Positions 18,980-28,790 are shown, numbered from the stretch's first letter. The stretch: DNA of 64,000 nucleotides from Desulfobacteraceae bacterium (GCA_016744295.1 JADGEQ010000033.1:1-64000); one strand, 5' to 3'. Notes: generated from the letters alone by a model not told the origin. Program-made: numbers and translations.

Positions 18980-19929
18980 TTCGACTCCAAAATAATCTTT
19001 CGAATTTTAAATGCAATTTCTATTGCAGCCAATGCATCATGTTGATTCGGCACTTGTACTTCTTGTCCACTAGCCAAGGCTATAAAATCTGCAAGTTCTA
19101 ATAACAAACCTTCCTGTGGGCGTACATCGACAGTCTCTTCTTTTGAAGAAATCGTCACATGATCAAGATATTGAGTTGTCGTTTGCTTATGAACAAATAC
19201 ATTTTTGTTGAATAGGTCCCCTTCAACGTACATATCTTCACACGTTGCACATACATTTCTTATACGTTTTTCAGTAATCCGACTTGCAACAATATTAGAA
19301 AAAGCACCATTTTCATGAGTAATCATTGCACGCACATATTCGATCATGTTGTTGTCAACAAAACCATGCGCACTGATCAATCTGGGTTTACCGTTCAGAT
19401 TCACGGCCAAATCAATATCGTGAATCATTAGATCTATAATCACGTCAACATCTGTTATTCGACTGCTTACCTTATTTGTCCTTGAAAAGTCTATATTAAT
19501 AACTTTGCTACTGTTTTCAAGGACCTTTTTCATTGCGAATATTGCAGCGTTGTAACGCTCAATAAAACCAACCTGTATTTTAAGATCTTTTTCTTCTGCT
19601 AATTTTATTACTTGCTGAGTAGTATCAACTGAGTCTGTTAAAGGTTTTTCTACAAAGATATACTTCACATACTTGCTGACCTTTTGAATATACTCAAAAT
19701 GAGTAGATGAAGGTGTCACAATAATAACGGCATCAACTTTTTCAAGATCAGCGTCTAAATCATTTGAATTTTTAACATTGTAGTTTTCTGATATTGAAAG
19801 AGCATGCTCTGCATTTGTATCAAATATAAAACCGACTTCACATTGCTTTAACATAATCAGGTTCCGTAAATGATTTTGCCCCATCTTGCCAAGTCCAATA
19901 AGTCCGACGTTTACGACTTTACTTTCCAC
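18976..19929 (-). CDS. Gfo/Idh/MocA oxidoreductase (WbpB-like)
   Basis: About 317 residues. N-terminal NAD-binding motif GLIGLGKMGQNHLRNL and the family lysine in VEKPLTDSVDTT. The open frame can begin at a TTG at 19944, but the GTG at 19929 has a GAGGAG seven bases ahead and overlaps the upstream stop by 11 bases, so I chose it. It lies with an aminotransferase and a WbpD-like acetyltransferase, the trio that in Wbp/Wlb pathways oxidises, aminates and acetylates at C3 of a nucleotide sugar. Confidence 0.85.
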   Translation of the reverse strand: MESKVVNVGLIGLGKMGQNHLRNLIMLKQCEVGFIFDTNAEHALSISENYNVKNSNDLDADLEKVDAVIIVTPSSTHFEYIQKVSKYVKYIFVEKPLTDSVDTTQQVIKLAEEKDLKIQVGFIERYNAAIFAMKKVLENSSKVINIDFSRTNKVSSRITDVDVIIDLMIHDIDLAVNLNGKPRLISAHGFVDNNMIEYVRAMITHENGAFSNIVASRITEKRIRNVCATCEDMYVEGDLFNKNVFVHKQTTTQYLDHVTISSKEETVDVRPQEGLLLELADFIALASGQEVQVPNQHDALAAIEIAFKIRKIILESK

Positions 19930-20431
19930 TAGGATGCTCCTCAACTTTATTTCCTAATTTATCAACAAATGAATAATGACGAGCTGGATTCCCCATTACT
20001 AAACTAAATGGTTCAATATCATTTGTTACGACACTGCCAGCGGCAACCATCGCATACTCTCCAATTAATACACCGCATACAATTGTCGCGTTTGCACCGA
20101 TACTCGCTCCTAGCTTGACGAGGGTTTTAGTAATTTGCCATTCGCTATTAAATGCTCTTGGTACTTTATCGTTCGTGAATGTAACACTCGGACCTACAAA
20201 AACATCATCCTCGATAGTAACACCATCATATACTGAAACACCGTTTTGTATTTTACAATTATTACCAATCGTAACATTTATGTCTATATATGTATCTTTT
20301 GATACAATACAGTTTTTTCCTAAAACAGAATTTTCTCTGATTTGAGAGTTTATCCAAATTTTAGTACCATCCCCTATCGTTGCTTTTTCTGACACATTCG
20401 CTGAGGGATGAATAAAAATATCCTTAACCAT
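19919..20431 (-). CDS. Hexapeptide-repeat N-acetyltransferase (WbpD/FdtC-like)
   Basis: A 170-residue left-handed beta-helix acetyltransferase. It begins IHPSANVSEKATIGDGTKIW and carries SVTFTNDKVPRAF and MVAAGSVVTNDIEPFSLVMGNPARH, which are strongly like the WbpD/WlbB/FdtC group that N-acetylates 3-amino sugars on UDP or dTDP. It partners the oxidoreductase gene that it overlaps and probably the aminotransferase at 20717-21844. Confidence 0.88.
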   Translation of the reverse strand: MVKDIFIHPSANVSEKATIGDGTKIWINSQIRENSVLGKNCIVSKDTYIDINVTIGNNCKIQNGVSVYDGVTIEDDVFVGPSVTFTNDKVPRAFNSEWQITKTLVKLGASIGANATIVCGVLIGEYAMVAAGSVVTNDIEPFSLVMGNPARHYSFVDKLGNKVEEHPSGK

Positions 20432-20716
20432 TAAATATCTCCTGTTTTTCTTTTAAAAATTGGGACATCCTTATTTGGCCATAGCTTTTCTCATTACCAT
20501 AACTGAATCCTTTGCACAAGCTCTCAATTTTTTAAATTTGCTTTTAATTGCTATTTTAGGTTTTTAGGCGGAGCATCAAAAATAAACTACCCAGGTAATT
20601 GGCGTTGCGTTTCCATCGACGACTATTCACTTAGGATGGTCAATTTTGTACCGGGAGATTTGAATTTGACGCCACGCCTTACTCAACAAATTGTAAAGTA
20701 AATTTGAAGCATGCCC
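20432..20716. other. Intergenic gap inside the sugar-nucleotide operon
   Basis: 285 bases with no supported gene. A cctttgcacaag stretch near 20512 resembles the inside of the local IS5-type ends, and the reverse strand has short broken frames, so this may be a heavily decayed IS. The evidence is weak. Confidence 0.3.
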
Positions 20717-21844
20717 TTAAATAAAGTGTTTTTTAACGGTTGCCACTACGTATGCCAATTCTTCTTCAGTGATATAGGAAAAACAAGGTAGATTCAGTAC
20801 CGCTTTAGCAATATAGTCTGCATTGCCATTTTGAATTTTTCCATGAAGATACTTTGCAGCCCCGGATTGCAAACTCATGGCACCTGGATAGATGGTACCA
20901 AATCCAACCTTGGCGGCCTTGAGCGTTTCGATTAAGCCACCTCTCAAGTCCGGATCAACCATGGCAACGGCACAGTACCCGTTTTCTTCAACTTGATCAG
21001 CGGAGATAACTACTTTGATGGGTAAGTCTTTTAGGTATTCTTTGTAATAACTAACTGCATTCATTCTCGAGGCCAATCTGTCGTCAATATGTTCAAGTGA
21101 GTGGTTCAAGAATAAGCATTCGTAAGAACCAATCCTGGAATTCCATCCGACCAGCCCATGCGAGTAGTGATTGGTTCGTCCATGATTGACCAGGAATCTT
21201 GCTGTTTTAGCAAGCGATTCATCATTTGTAAAAATAGCACCGGCATCACCTGAGGCTCCCAGCACTTTGGCGGGATAAAAGCTAGTGGTTGCCATCAATG
21301 CGGTTCCCAGAATAGGCTCATTGTTTATTTTTGTTCCAAATGATTGAGCGCCGTCTTCAATAAGCAACACACCATTTTCTTTAGCATATGCTCTGATTGC
21401 CAATGTATCCTGACATGCCCAACCATAGAGATGTACTAAAATAGCCGCTTTCGGCTTGAATTGATCCACGGCTTGTTTAAATGTAGTAATATCCCAATGG
21501 CAGGTGGCTTTGTTAACATCAACGGTGACTGGGTTACCGCCCGCATTCACAACGGCTTCAAATGTTGCCCAAAATGTCATATCTGGAATAAGCACCACAT
21601 CATTTCGTTCCACCCCAACAGCTCTTAACGCCAACTGTATTGCATCGGTACCGTTTCCACAGCCAACAACATGTTTTGCACCACATTTTTGGGATAATGT
21701 TTCTTCCAGTTTCGCAACCTGAGGACCACCCACAAATTGGGTTTTATCCACAAGTTCGGTTACTCCGTTCAGGATTTTTTCTTTAAATCCTTCTTCAAAA
21801 CGATTGAGCGTTATAAAAGGTACTTGTTCTACAGACATAATCAC
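20717..21844 (-). CDS. DegT/DnrJ/EryC1 sugar aminotransferase (WbpE-like)
   Basis: A 375-residue PLP-dependent aminotransferase with CGNGTDAIQLALRA, LIPDMTFWATFEAV, LIEDGAQSFG and the lysine in SFYPAKVLGASGDAGA, in the order seen in WbpE/FdtB/DesV-type enzymes that aminate 3-keto sugars. It is only about 30% similar, by eye, to the aminotransferase at 16926-18011, so the locus probably makes two different amino sugars or uses them at different positions. It is the first gene of its run, since IS200 debris precedes it. Confidence 0.88.
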   Translation of the reverse strand: MIMSVEQVPFITLNRFEEGFKEKILNGVTELVDKTQFVGGPQVAKLEETLSQKCGAKHVVGCGNGTDAIQLALRAVGVERNDVVLIPDMTFWATFEAVVNAGGNPVTVDVNKATCHWDITTFKQAVDQFKPKAAILVHLYGWACQDTLAIRAYAKENGVLLIEDGAQSFGTKINNEPILGTALMATTSFYPAKVLGASGDAGAIFTNDESLAKTARFLVNHGRTNHYSHGLVGWNSRIGSYECLFLNHSLEHIDDRLASRMNAVSYYKEYLKDLPIKVVISADQVEENGYCAVAMVDPDLRGGLIETLKAAKVGFGTIYPGAMSLQSGAAKYLHGKIQNGNADYIAKAVLNLPCFSYITEEELAYVVATVKKHFI

Positions 21845-21976
21845 CTCATAGGTTAATTGAAATTCCGGCGAACTATAGCATTATCAACATAATTAGCCAA
21901 TATATAAGATAAAAAAAGGAAATATCCTGGCCCAAAGTGCCAGGCCTTGGGTTACCCCTAAAAAGGATATAGTATG

Positions 21977-21999
21977 CCTTGCCCCCTGAGAGGGCAAGG
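21977..21999. repeat. IS200-type subterminal hairpin
   Basis: Perfect 8-base inverted repeat (ccttgccc / gggcaagg) with a 7-base loop, next to the 3' end of the TnpA pseudogene. IS200/IS605 elements carry such foot-of-hairpin structures at their ends. Confidence 0.6.
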
Positions 22000-22003
22000 G
22001 AAG

Positions 22004-22449
22004 CTATCCCGAATTAATTTTAGCTGAACAGGTCTCGTCGATCTGCTCTTTTTTTTGTTCTTGATACTTCACATACTTTCGTATCATCTCAGAGTCCAGA
22101 CCAACCGTCTCTACGCAGTATCCGCGTGCCCAAAATTTGTTACCCCAATAGGGTTTGCACTTTAAGTGTTGAACCTGTTGAACACTCTGATTGCGGTGCG
22201 CCCCTTTATGACCCCCATAAAATCTGAGATTGAAATCTTTGGGGGCACCTTAACAAGCAAATGGACATGATCGATTTAAACGTTCAATTCGACAATCTTG
22301 CAACTTTTTTGCTCTGAGAATGCCCTGATACAGTTGACAACCTCTCTCGCCACGTCACCGTTCAAAATCCTGAAGCGGTATTTGGGAACCCAGACAATAT
22401 GGTATTGGCAACACCATAATGTTTGTGATAACTTTTGGAATCGGCTCAT
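22004..22449 (-). pseudogene. tnpA: IS200/IS605 TnpA (Y1 transposase), nonsense and frameshift
   Basis: The reading starts MSRFQKLSQTLWCCQYHIVWVPKYRFRIL and reaches KIVELNV, where a TAA stands just before the catalytic HUH motif (IDHVHLLVKVPP). After a frameshift near 22170 the sequence continues KPYWGNKFWARGYCVETVGLD and MIRKYVKYQEQ, which includes the catalytic tyrosine region. All functional motifs are still recognisable but not in one frame, so the element is dead unless helped in trans. Confidence 0.88.
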
Positions 22450-22572
22450 TTGACACTCCTTACTCGTTCGTTGTGGGGACAGCTTCGAATATTGAGTAAC
22501 ATTGAGTCGTACAGATGGTAAATCCACTGCCCTCTGACCTGGCATAGAGGGAGACCTTTGCACGAGTCATCT

Positions 22573-23004
22573 GTTCTTCCTCATATTCCCAATCCTGATA
22601 TTGTTCCGGATTTTTTCCCTTTGCTTCAATAACCCGAGGATAAACCATACCGGGGTGGGCAACCTTGTCTTTGTGCCGGGTTTTATTTATTTGGAAAACC
22701 CAATTATCACCAAAATCAAATAAATAAACCAATATAGTTTGCAACCCGTCGGCAGCGGCCAAATACTGGATATCTTAATCTTACTGTATCTTTTGACCGG
22801 ATTGTAACCATTCCACCCAGGTTCCCCACTAATGGTATACGCCTGTTGATCGGGATGCCGCCCCAAATAGAATTGAAACAAATGATCATTATCAAAATCC
22901 ACGGCGTCCTGTATGGCTTCGTGCAGATGTAAAAATGAATCGTCGGATTCGATTTCAATCACCCGGACGCACTCGGTTATGGCCTGGGGCCGTTTGATCC
23001 ACAA
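22573..23004 (-). pseudogene. pRiA4b ORF-3-like passenger, frameshifted
   Basis: The N-terminal part reads MWIKRPQAITECVRVIEIES through WPLPTGCKLY in one frame and then shifts near 22735, where this copy has four or five extra bases compared with the intact copy at 10591-11007. The rest (YLFDFGDNWVFQINKT to EAKGKNPEQYQDWE) lies in another frame. That frame has lost its stop codon and runs on past the element's end. Confidence 0.8.
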
Positions 23005-23112
23005 AGTCCAGATCTTTGATGAATTTTTGTCGGTTTTTTAATCATATATTATTGAAATCGTTTGTTATTTATGCTACTCCGCCACTATAAAACCAAACCT
23101 TTTGGCGGCATC

Positions 23113-24179
23113 ATGGCTTACAAAAAAATTGACCGATATTTTCCTTTGCTGACATTGCTATTCAAAATAATGCAGATAAAAATCGCTCCTTAATTTTTCT
23201 GAACAAGGTGAATCAAACCATTGAATGGGAACCAATTGAAGCCCTTCTTACACAATATTACCAGCCCGGCAAGGCCAATAAGGGAGAAAGGGCCTATTCT
23301 CCTTTGCTTTTGTTCAAATGCATGCTGTGGCAAAAATGGTTTCAAATCAAGTCCGATCCTGAACTTAAAAACCAGATCAACGACCGGATTTCCTTTAAAT
23401 CTTTCCTGAACCTTCCTCTGGATTATGCTTCCCCTGATCACAGTACTTTTTCCAGATTTCGAAAGCGCCTCTCCGATGATGCTATGATCCAAATCAACAG
23501 TGAGCTTCTCAAACAATTTTATCGATATGGTCTCTCTATTAATAAAGGAGTTGCCGTAGATGCCAGACTGGTTCACTCTGCAAGCAGCCCAAAATCCAAG
23601 GATAGGCTTGAAGAAATCAAGGAACATGCGCTTACTCCTGAAGGCAAGTTGGACAAAACCGGAAATGTTCAAAAATTCGGCCGTGATCTTGACTCCGACT
23701 GGACTGTCAAAAATGATGAACCTCATTATGGGCTCAAAGAACATGCTGCTGTTGATACGGATAATGGATTTATTCTTTCAACCACTTTTAGCCCTGCTTC
23801 TCATAATGACTCGCCGTATCTGCCTCGCGCTGTAATTTACAGCATGCATACAAAGGAGAAAATCAAAATTGTCTATGCGGACAAAGGATACCCCGGCGCT
23901 CCTAATCGTAATTTTCTTGCGTTAAACAAGATTAAAGATGGCATTATGCGCAAGGATGAAAAAAATGCCAAGCTGCCCCAGTTAGAGATCGAACGGAATA
24001 AGAGCATTTCAAAACTCCGATACATAGGGGAGCAATATTTTGGTATTAGCCATAAGCATGATAATGGAAACAAAGCTCGGTTTCCCGAAATCATGAAAAA
24101 CATTATCGATATTATGTTCAGGCAGTTTGCTTTCAATTTAAAAAAGGGGGCTAAAATCCTGGAGGTTGTCCCGGTGTAG
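23113..24179 (+). CDS. IS5-family transposase, N-terminal frameshift
   Basis: The original ATG is at 23113 (MAYKKIDRYF), but one base is missing near 23145. The open frame therefore effectively starts at an ATG at 23208 and gives 323 residues. The DDE core is complete: GVAVDARLVHSAS, IVYADKGYPGAPN and the Glu in YIGEQYFGISHK. It is the best-preserved transposase of the passenger-bearing type. Whether the shortened protein is active is doubtful, because it lacks about 30 N-terminal residues. Confidence 0.8.
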
Positions 24180-24362
24180 GTGAATAAGTGCGCCCGGATT
24201 CAAAAATCCGGGTAAAACGGCCTCGATTAGAGGCAAAACGCATCAAAACGGATATGAGATCCAGAAAAATCGGAGGTCCTATAGCTGCCTCTGAAGTTGA
24301 ATTTTTTAATTTTGATTTCAAAATGCTATAATCCGAAATCCGTGCTGTCTTGCAAACCTCTC

Positions 24363-24848
24363 AAACTGAAGACTTAACGCTTCTGACGGATGGAGAGCGC
24401 CGATATGGAAAAGTTCTTTTTGAAATATGCCACGAACTTCTACATACCGGAAAGCCAGGCCGTCCGTGAAAAACATTAAAAAAAGGCGTCACCGTTAGGG
24501 TCAAAAGCAAAGGTTCCCAAGCACATAAAACAGGATCCAAAAGACCCAAATATCAAACAACATACCCTCAACCCAGATACTGTAAACAATATTTCAGATG
24601 CAGAAACACATGCAAATAATGTTGAGGCCTACAACAGCGCCATGCGTCGAAAGAGTTCAGCCTACAGAAGAAAAACAAACATCGATGCTAAATCAATATC
24701 TGGCCTTCAACGTATTTTGAACGTCTATTGGGTTATCCACAATTTTGTCAGAATTCATTTTACAACGAAGGAAGTACCTGCCGTTAAATTAGGGATACTT
24801 GACACAGGAATTAGCCCTGAAAAACTTTTTACGATACAAATTGTATAA
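24363..24848 (+). pseudogene. DDE transposase C-terminal remnant (IS1-like, family uncertain)
   Basis: Directly after the IS5 right end the plus strand reads TEDLTLLTDGERRYGKVLFEI and HTGKPGRP, then a stop, a frameshift and a second block (NNVEAYNSAMRRKSSAYRR, then GLQRILNVYWVIHNFVR and HFTTKEVPAVKLGI) ending at 24848. These blocks match C-terminal halves of transposases that I associate with IS1-like DDE elements; the family name is not certain. Bases 24849-24932 hold only the end of this remnant and the gmd 3' flank. Confidence 0.65.
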
Positions 24849-24932
24849 CTCACTTAAATTATGGTCTTTTTTTTGCCTATCAAACTGAACCAGTGCCGCA
24901 AAACCACCTTCCAAGAAGGTGGATATTTATTG

Positions 24933-26048
24933 TTATTCATGGAAATGACAGATCCGAAAGCCCTCCTGAGAACAAAGGGCATCCCGCCGGGCTTCCTGCA
25001 AATCCGACTGGATCATCTCCTTGACGAGTTCCTCAAAAGAAACACTGGGAATCCATCCAAGTTTTTGCCTGGCCTTGGTGGAATCTCCCAGAAGAGTTTC
25101 CACCTCAGTAGGGCGATAGTACCGGGGGTCAATCCTGACGATCACGTCACCGGGCTTTAAGGTTTTACAATCCACATTTTTCAGTCCGACCACAACTCCT
25201 TTTTCCTCAACGCCTGTGCCTTCCCATCCCAGGGTGATGCCCACCTCTTTTGCTGCAATCTCGACAAACTCCCGCACCGAGTGCTGAACCCCTGTTGAAA
25301 TCACATAGTCATCGGGCTCTGGTGCCTGCAGCATTAGCCACTGCATCTTCACATAGTCCTTAGCGTGGCCCCAGTCTCTCTTTGCATCAAGGTTTCCAAG
25401 AAAAAAGTGAGATTTCAGACCCAGAATTATCCTTGCCAAAGCCCGGGTTATTTTCCGGGTGACAAAAGTTTCACCCCTGCGAGGAGATTCATGGTTAAAA
25501 AGAATACCGTTGCAGGCATACATATTGTATGCTTCCCTATAATTGACAACAATCCAGTAAGCGTATAATTTGGCAACAGCATAGGGAGACCGGGGATAAA
25601 AAGGTGTTTTTTCAGTTTGGGGGATCTCTTGGACCTTTCCATAGAGCTCAGAGGTCGATGCCTGGTAGAATCGGCATTTATCAGCCAGTCCCAGCATTTT
25701 AATGGCTTCCAGTAAGCGAAGGGTGCCCAGGGCATCAGTGTCCGCCGTATATTCCGGTGATTCAAAAGAAACTGCAACATGGGACTGAGCGCCCAGGTTA
25801 TAAATTTCATCGGGTTGTACTGCCTGAACAATGCGTATCAAGTTAGACGCGTCTGTGAGATCACCATAATGCAGAATCAACCTGCGGTCTTTAAATAGAG
25901 GATCTTCGTAAAGATGATCGATTCGCTGGGTATTAAACTGGGATGCCCGCCTTTTTATGCCGTGGACTTCATATCCCTTTTCTATCAATAGTTCCGTCAA
26001 ATAAGCCCCGTCCTGGCCTGTAATTCCGGTTATCAGCGCTTTTTTCAT
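24933..26048 (-). CDS. gmd: GDP-mannose 4,6-dehydratase
   Basis: 371 residues, standard length. Cofactor motif [21 protein letters not shown], catalytic Thr/Glu in [11 protein letters not shown] and Tyr/Lys in [12 protein letters not shown], plus [16 protein letters not shown], all diagnostic for GMD. It makes GDP-4-keto-6-deoxymannose, the precursor of GDP-fucose (with fcl at 6603-7595), GDP-rhamnose or GDP-perosamine. It lies 32 bases downstream of a diverged paralog. Confidence 0.95.
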   Translation of the reverse strand: MKKALITGITGQDGAYLTELLIEKGYEVHGIKRRASQFNTQRIDHLYEDPLFKDRRLILHYGDLTDASNLIRIVQAVQPDEIYNLGAQSHVAVSFESPEYTADTDALGTLRLLEAIKMLGLADKCRFYQASTSELYGKVQEIPQTEKTPFYPRSPYAVAKLYAYWIVVNYREAYNMYACNGILFNHESPRRGETFVTRKITRALARIILGLKSHFFLGNLDAKRDWGHAKDYVKMQWLMLQAPEPDDYVISTGVQHSVREFVEIAAKEVGITLGWEGTGVEEKGVVVGLKNVDCKTLKPGDVIVRIDPRYYRPTEVETLLGDSTKARQKLGWIPSVSFEELVKEMIQSDLQEARRDALCSQEGFRICHFHE

Positions 26049-26080
26049 ATATCAATCTCCTTTTGGTTCTATATTCGATA

Positions 26081-27040
26081 TCATACAGATGCTATTTCCG
26101 CTTTCAACATCATCCTGGCCACGTCTATTGCATCATATTTTGCCTTCCACTGAAGCACGGATTGTGCCTTAGCAGGGTTTGCACAAATGGTCTGTATATC
26201 GGTTGGGCGCATATACCGTGGATCAATCCTAACATGTTTTCTCCAGTCCAATTTCAACTCTAAAAAAACCGTTTCAATAAAATTTTCCAGGCTGTATGTG
26301 GCCCCTGTGGCAATAATATAATCATCGGGCTGATCCTGCTGGAGCACCAGCCACATTGCTTTTACATACTCTGGTGCCCATCCCCAGTCCCTTTCTATGG
26401 CAATATTCCCCAATAATAATTTTTCAGAACGACCTCTGGAAATGGCCAGAGCCCCTTTGACGATCTTCCGGGTCACAAAGGTATCCGGCCTTAAAAAAGA
26501 TTCATGATTAAACTGGATGCCTGTGCATGCAAATATGCCATGGGCTTCTCTGTAGTTGGCAACTAACCAGAAAGCCCCTGCCTTTGCAACCCCATAGGGA
26601 CTTCTTGGATTAAAGGATGTTTTTTCCGTTGCAGGTTCACCATATGTATTTCCAAAGCAATCGCCGGAACCGGCATTGTATAATTTAACCGGCATTTTCA
26701 GCATTCGAATAACTTCAAGAAGATTTAAGTTGGCAACGCTGATACTCTCATATGTTTCATAGGGCAGATCAAAGGATGTCGCAACGGAACTCTGACCCGC
26801 AAGGTTATAAATTTCATCGGGTTCATACTCACCGATCACCTGTGTCACATTCCCAAAATCCTGGATTGAAGAAACAATGATTTCAATTTTATCAAAAATA
26901 TTTAACTTTTTCAGATTATGAAAGTAGGAACTCTTGCTATTCCGGGAGACACCGATAACTCGATATTTTTTTTCCAGGAGTAATTTTGACAAGAAAGCGC
27001 CATCCTGGCCGGACACACCATATATGACTGCAGTTTTCAT
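26081..27040 (-). CDS. Diverged GDP-mannose dehydratase-like enzyme
   Basis: A 319-residue paralog of gmd with the same blocks (GVSGQDGAFLSKLLLEKKY, SPYGVAKAGAFW, NHESFLRPDTFVTRKI, WGWAPEYVKAMW). The catalytic STSE segment has become GSGDCFG, which replaces Thr with Ser and the Glu with Asp. The Tyr/Lys pair is intact. It could be a dehydratase on a different GDP-sugar or an altered epimerase/reductase. Its ATG directly abuts the stop of the truncated glycosyltransferase upstream, so the gene was once an inner member of a longer operon. Confidence 0.8.
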   Translation of the reverse strand: MKTAVIYGVSGQDGAFLSKLLLEKKYRVIGVSRNSKSSYFHNLKKLNIFDKIEIIVSSIQDFGNVTQVIGEYEPDEIYNLAGQSSVATSFDLPYETYESISVANLNLLEVIRMLKMPVKLYNAGSGDCFGNTYGEPATEKTSFNPRSPYGVAKAGAFWLVANYREAHGIFACTGIQFNHESFLRPDTFVTRKIVKGALAISRGRSEKLLLGNIAIERDWGWAPEYVKAMWLVLQQDQPDDYIIATGATYSLENFIETVFLELKLDWRKHVRIDPRYMRPTDIQTICANPAKAQSVLQWKAKYDAIDVARMMLKAEIASV

Positions 27041-27145
27041 TCACTTTTCTCCATGGGCTACTTTTTTTAATAAATCAAGGGTTTGCCTGGCGGTTGCTTC
27101 CCAGTTAAAGGAGGCGACCTGTTTTAATCCTCTTTTCACAAGCAT
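27041..27145 (-). pseudogene. C-terminal stub of a GT4 glycosyltransferase
   Basis: 34 codons ending in TGA immediately before the dehydratase-like ATG. The residues (KQVASFNWEATARQTLDLL) are the typical last helix of GT4/GT1-group glycosyltransferases. The rest of the gene is missing; an IS5-type element lies 57 bases upstream, so deletion linked to IS activity is likely. Confidence 0.65.
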
Positions 27146-27201
27146 TTACCTAAACTAAGTACCATTTAATTTTTTTTAAGACCTCCCGCCAGCGCACCAC
27201 T

Positions 27202-28373
27202 GAGACCTTTGCACAATCACTCCAATTGCCTCCAACCCGCTCATCAGACATCTCAAATCTTTAACTATTCTGGTTAAAAATTGGAGCCATGCAGTCTATT
27301 CAGGAGCTTTTACTGAAGTTCTATGAAACCAGAAAAGCCAACAGAGGAGAAAAAACCTATCCTCCTTTATTTCTGTTCAAATGCTTCCTTCTTCAAAATT
27401 GGTATCAAATTAAATCCGACCCTGAGCTTGAAAGCCAGATTAATGACAGAATCTCTTTCAAATCCTTTCTTGATCTTTCTCTGGAGCAGCCTTCTCCAGA
27501 TCATTCTACTTTTTCAAGATTCAGAGGCCGCCTTTCCGAGGAAGCCATGACTCAACTCAACAGTGCCCTTCTCAAACAATTCCATCAGCATGGCGTTTCC
27601 ATCAATGAAGGAGTTGCTGTGGATGCAAGGCTGGTTAAGTCGGCAAGCAGACCTGCCTCTAATGACAAGCTCAAAGAAATCAATAATAGAGCGAACACCC
27701 CTGAGGGTAACCTTGATAAAAATGGAAACAAGAAAAAATTTTCCCGGGATCGTGATTCCAACTGGGTTATTAAAAATAATAAACCTCACTATGGTCTTAA
27801 AGAGCATGCTGCTGTTGACACTAAAAATGGTTTCATTCTCTCCACTACTCTGAGTCCTGCTTCCCATAATGATTCAACCTATTTACCTCGTGCTGTCATT
27901 TATAGCATGCATACTGAGAATAAAATCAAAATTGTCTATGCTGATAAAGGATATCCCGGCGCTCCCAATCGTGAATTCCTTGCATTAAACAATATTAAAG
28001 ACGGGATTATGCGTAAGGATGAAAAAAATGCCAAGCTGACGGATATAGAAATAGAACGCAATAAAGGTATTTCAAAATACCGGTACATAGTTGAACAATA
28101 TTTCGGAATAAGCCACAAGTATGATAATGGAAACCAGGCACGGTTTCCGAAATTACTAAAAAATAAAATCGACATAATGTTCCGACAGTTTGCTTTCAAT
28201 TTGAAAAAGGGGACCAAAATCCTTGAGGTTCTCCCGGGTTAGGTGGATAGGAGCGCCCGGATACTAAAATCCAGGTAAATCTGAGGCCTGGCAGTCGCCT
28301 CTGGAGGTAAAATTTAAAATTTTTGATTTCAAAATGCTATAATCCGAAATAGTTGCTATCCTGGAAAGGTCTC
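27202..28373. mobile_element. IS5-like insertion sequence, ~1.17 kb
   Basis: Terminal inverted repeats gagacctttgcaca (27202) and, as reverse complement at 28373, gagacctttccagg. One transposase gene fills the element; there is no passenger gene, unlike the 22551 element. The right-end non-coding part (tttgatttcaaaatgctata) is shared with that element. No target duplication was recognised. Confidence 0.8.
27289..28242 (+). CDS. IS5-family transposase
   Basis: 317 residues with an intact DDE core: GVAVDARLVKSAS, IVYADKGYPGAPN and YIVEQYFGISHK. It is close to the transposase at 23113-24179 over its full length. The N-terminal DNA-binding segment of the other copies (about 45 residues before EPIEALL) is absent, because the element's left end joins directly upstream; the first ATG is at 27289. 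It may be an internal-deletion derivative. Confidence 0.85.
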   Translation: MQSIQELLLKFYETRKANRGEKTYPPLFLFKCFLLQNWYQIKSDPELESQINDRISFKSFLDLSLEQPSPDHSTFSRFRGRLSEEAMTQLNSALLKQFHQHGVSINEGVAVDARLVKSASRPASNDKLKEINNRANTPEGNLDKNGNKKKFSRDRDSNWVIKNNKPHYGLKEHAAVDTKNGFILSTTLSPASHNDSTYLPRAVIYSMHTENKIKIVYADKGYPGAPNREFLALNNIKDGIMRKDEKNAKLTDIEIERNKGISKYRYIVEQYFGISHKYDNGNQARFPKLLKNKIDIMFRQFAFNLKKGTKILEVLPG

Positions 28374-28436
28374 GCCATAACTTTATGAGCCCATGGTCCT
28401 GGCAATTTAGCACCCATGATTTTTGAAAAAATGATG

Positions 28437-28671
28437 CTATAAATTAAAATAGAACCTTGTTTTTGTGCAACGTTTTTTATATAGCTCCGCCCTTTCGGTT
28501 ACATTAACGTCTTTAATAACCGCATAAAATGGGAACCGTATTGTACCAGCTACATCAAAATCAGTCTATCTTGTTCTCTTCGTTTAAAAGTTCCAGATCA
28601 TCGTGCAAATCAGGATCAATTTCATTGTCCTGCCTTGAAAGTGATTTGATCTCTTTTTTTAATCTGCTCAT
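28437..28671 (-). pseudogene. Degraded small gene of unknown function
   Basis: A 36-codon frame (28671-28561; MSRLKKEIKSLSRQDNEID, acidic, probably helical) is followed, in another frame, by a protein-like stretch ending at 28437 (AGTIRFPFYAVIKDVNVTE, then RAELYKKR). The two parts could be one frameshifted gene. I do not recognise a family. The rest of 28374-28790 shows nothing else. Confidence 0.3.
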
Positions 28672-28790
28672 ACTTCATAAACCTTATCTTTAAATAAATT
28701 AAAGTAAGCTTAGTTAATTCTTCCAGGTCTTTAGGAGTATATTATAAAGGGGGTGGACGGTTAGCGACTCCTGCCATATTAATCCGGCAA

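Larger units (their letters stand above)
22551..24362. mobile_element. IS5-like element with pRiA4b ORF-3 passenger
   Basis: About 1.81 kb. Left end gagacctttgcacgag at 22551; right end at 24362 (the reverse complement reads gagaggtttgcaagac), giving imperfect terminal inverted repeats. It contains a passenger gene on the minus strand (broken here) and a nearly complete transposase on the plus strand. The truncated element at 10559-11600 has the same gene order. It is inserted in an older transposase remnant that continues at 24363. No target duplication was recognised. Confidence 0.75.

Noticed and set aside
20562-20700. Possible protein fragment in the gap between the two acetamido-sugar genes
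   Set aside because: Only short broken frames with no match I can name.
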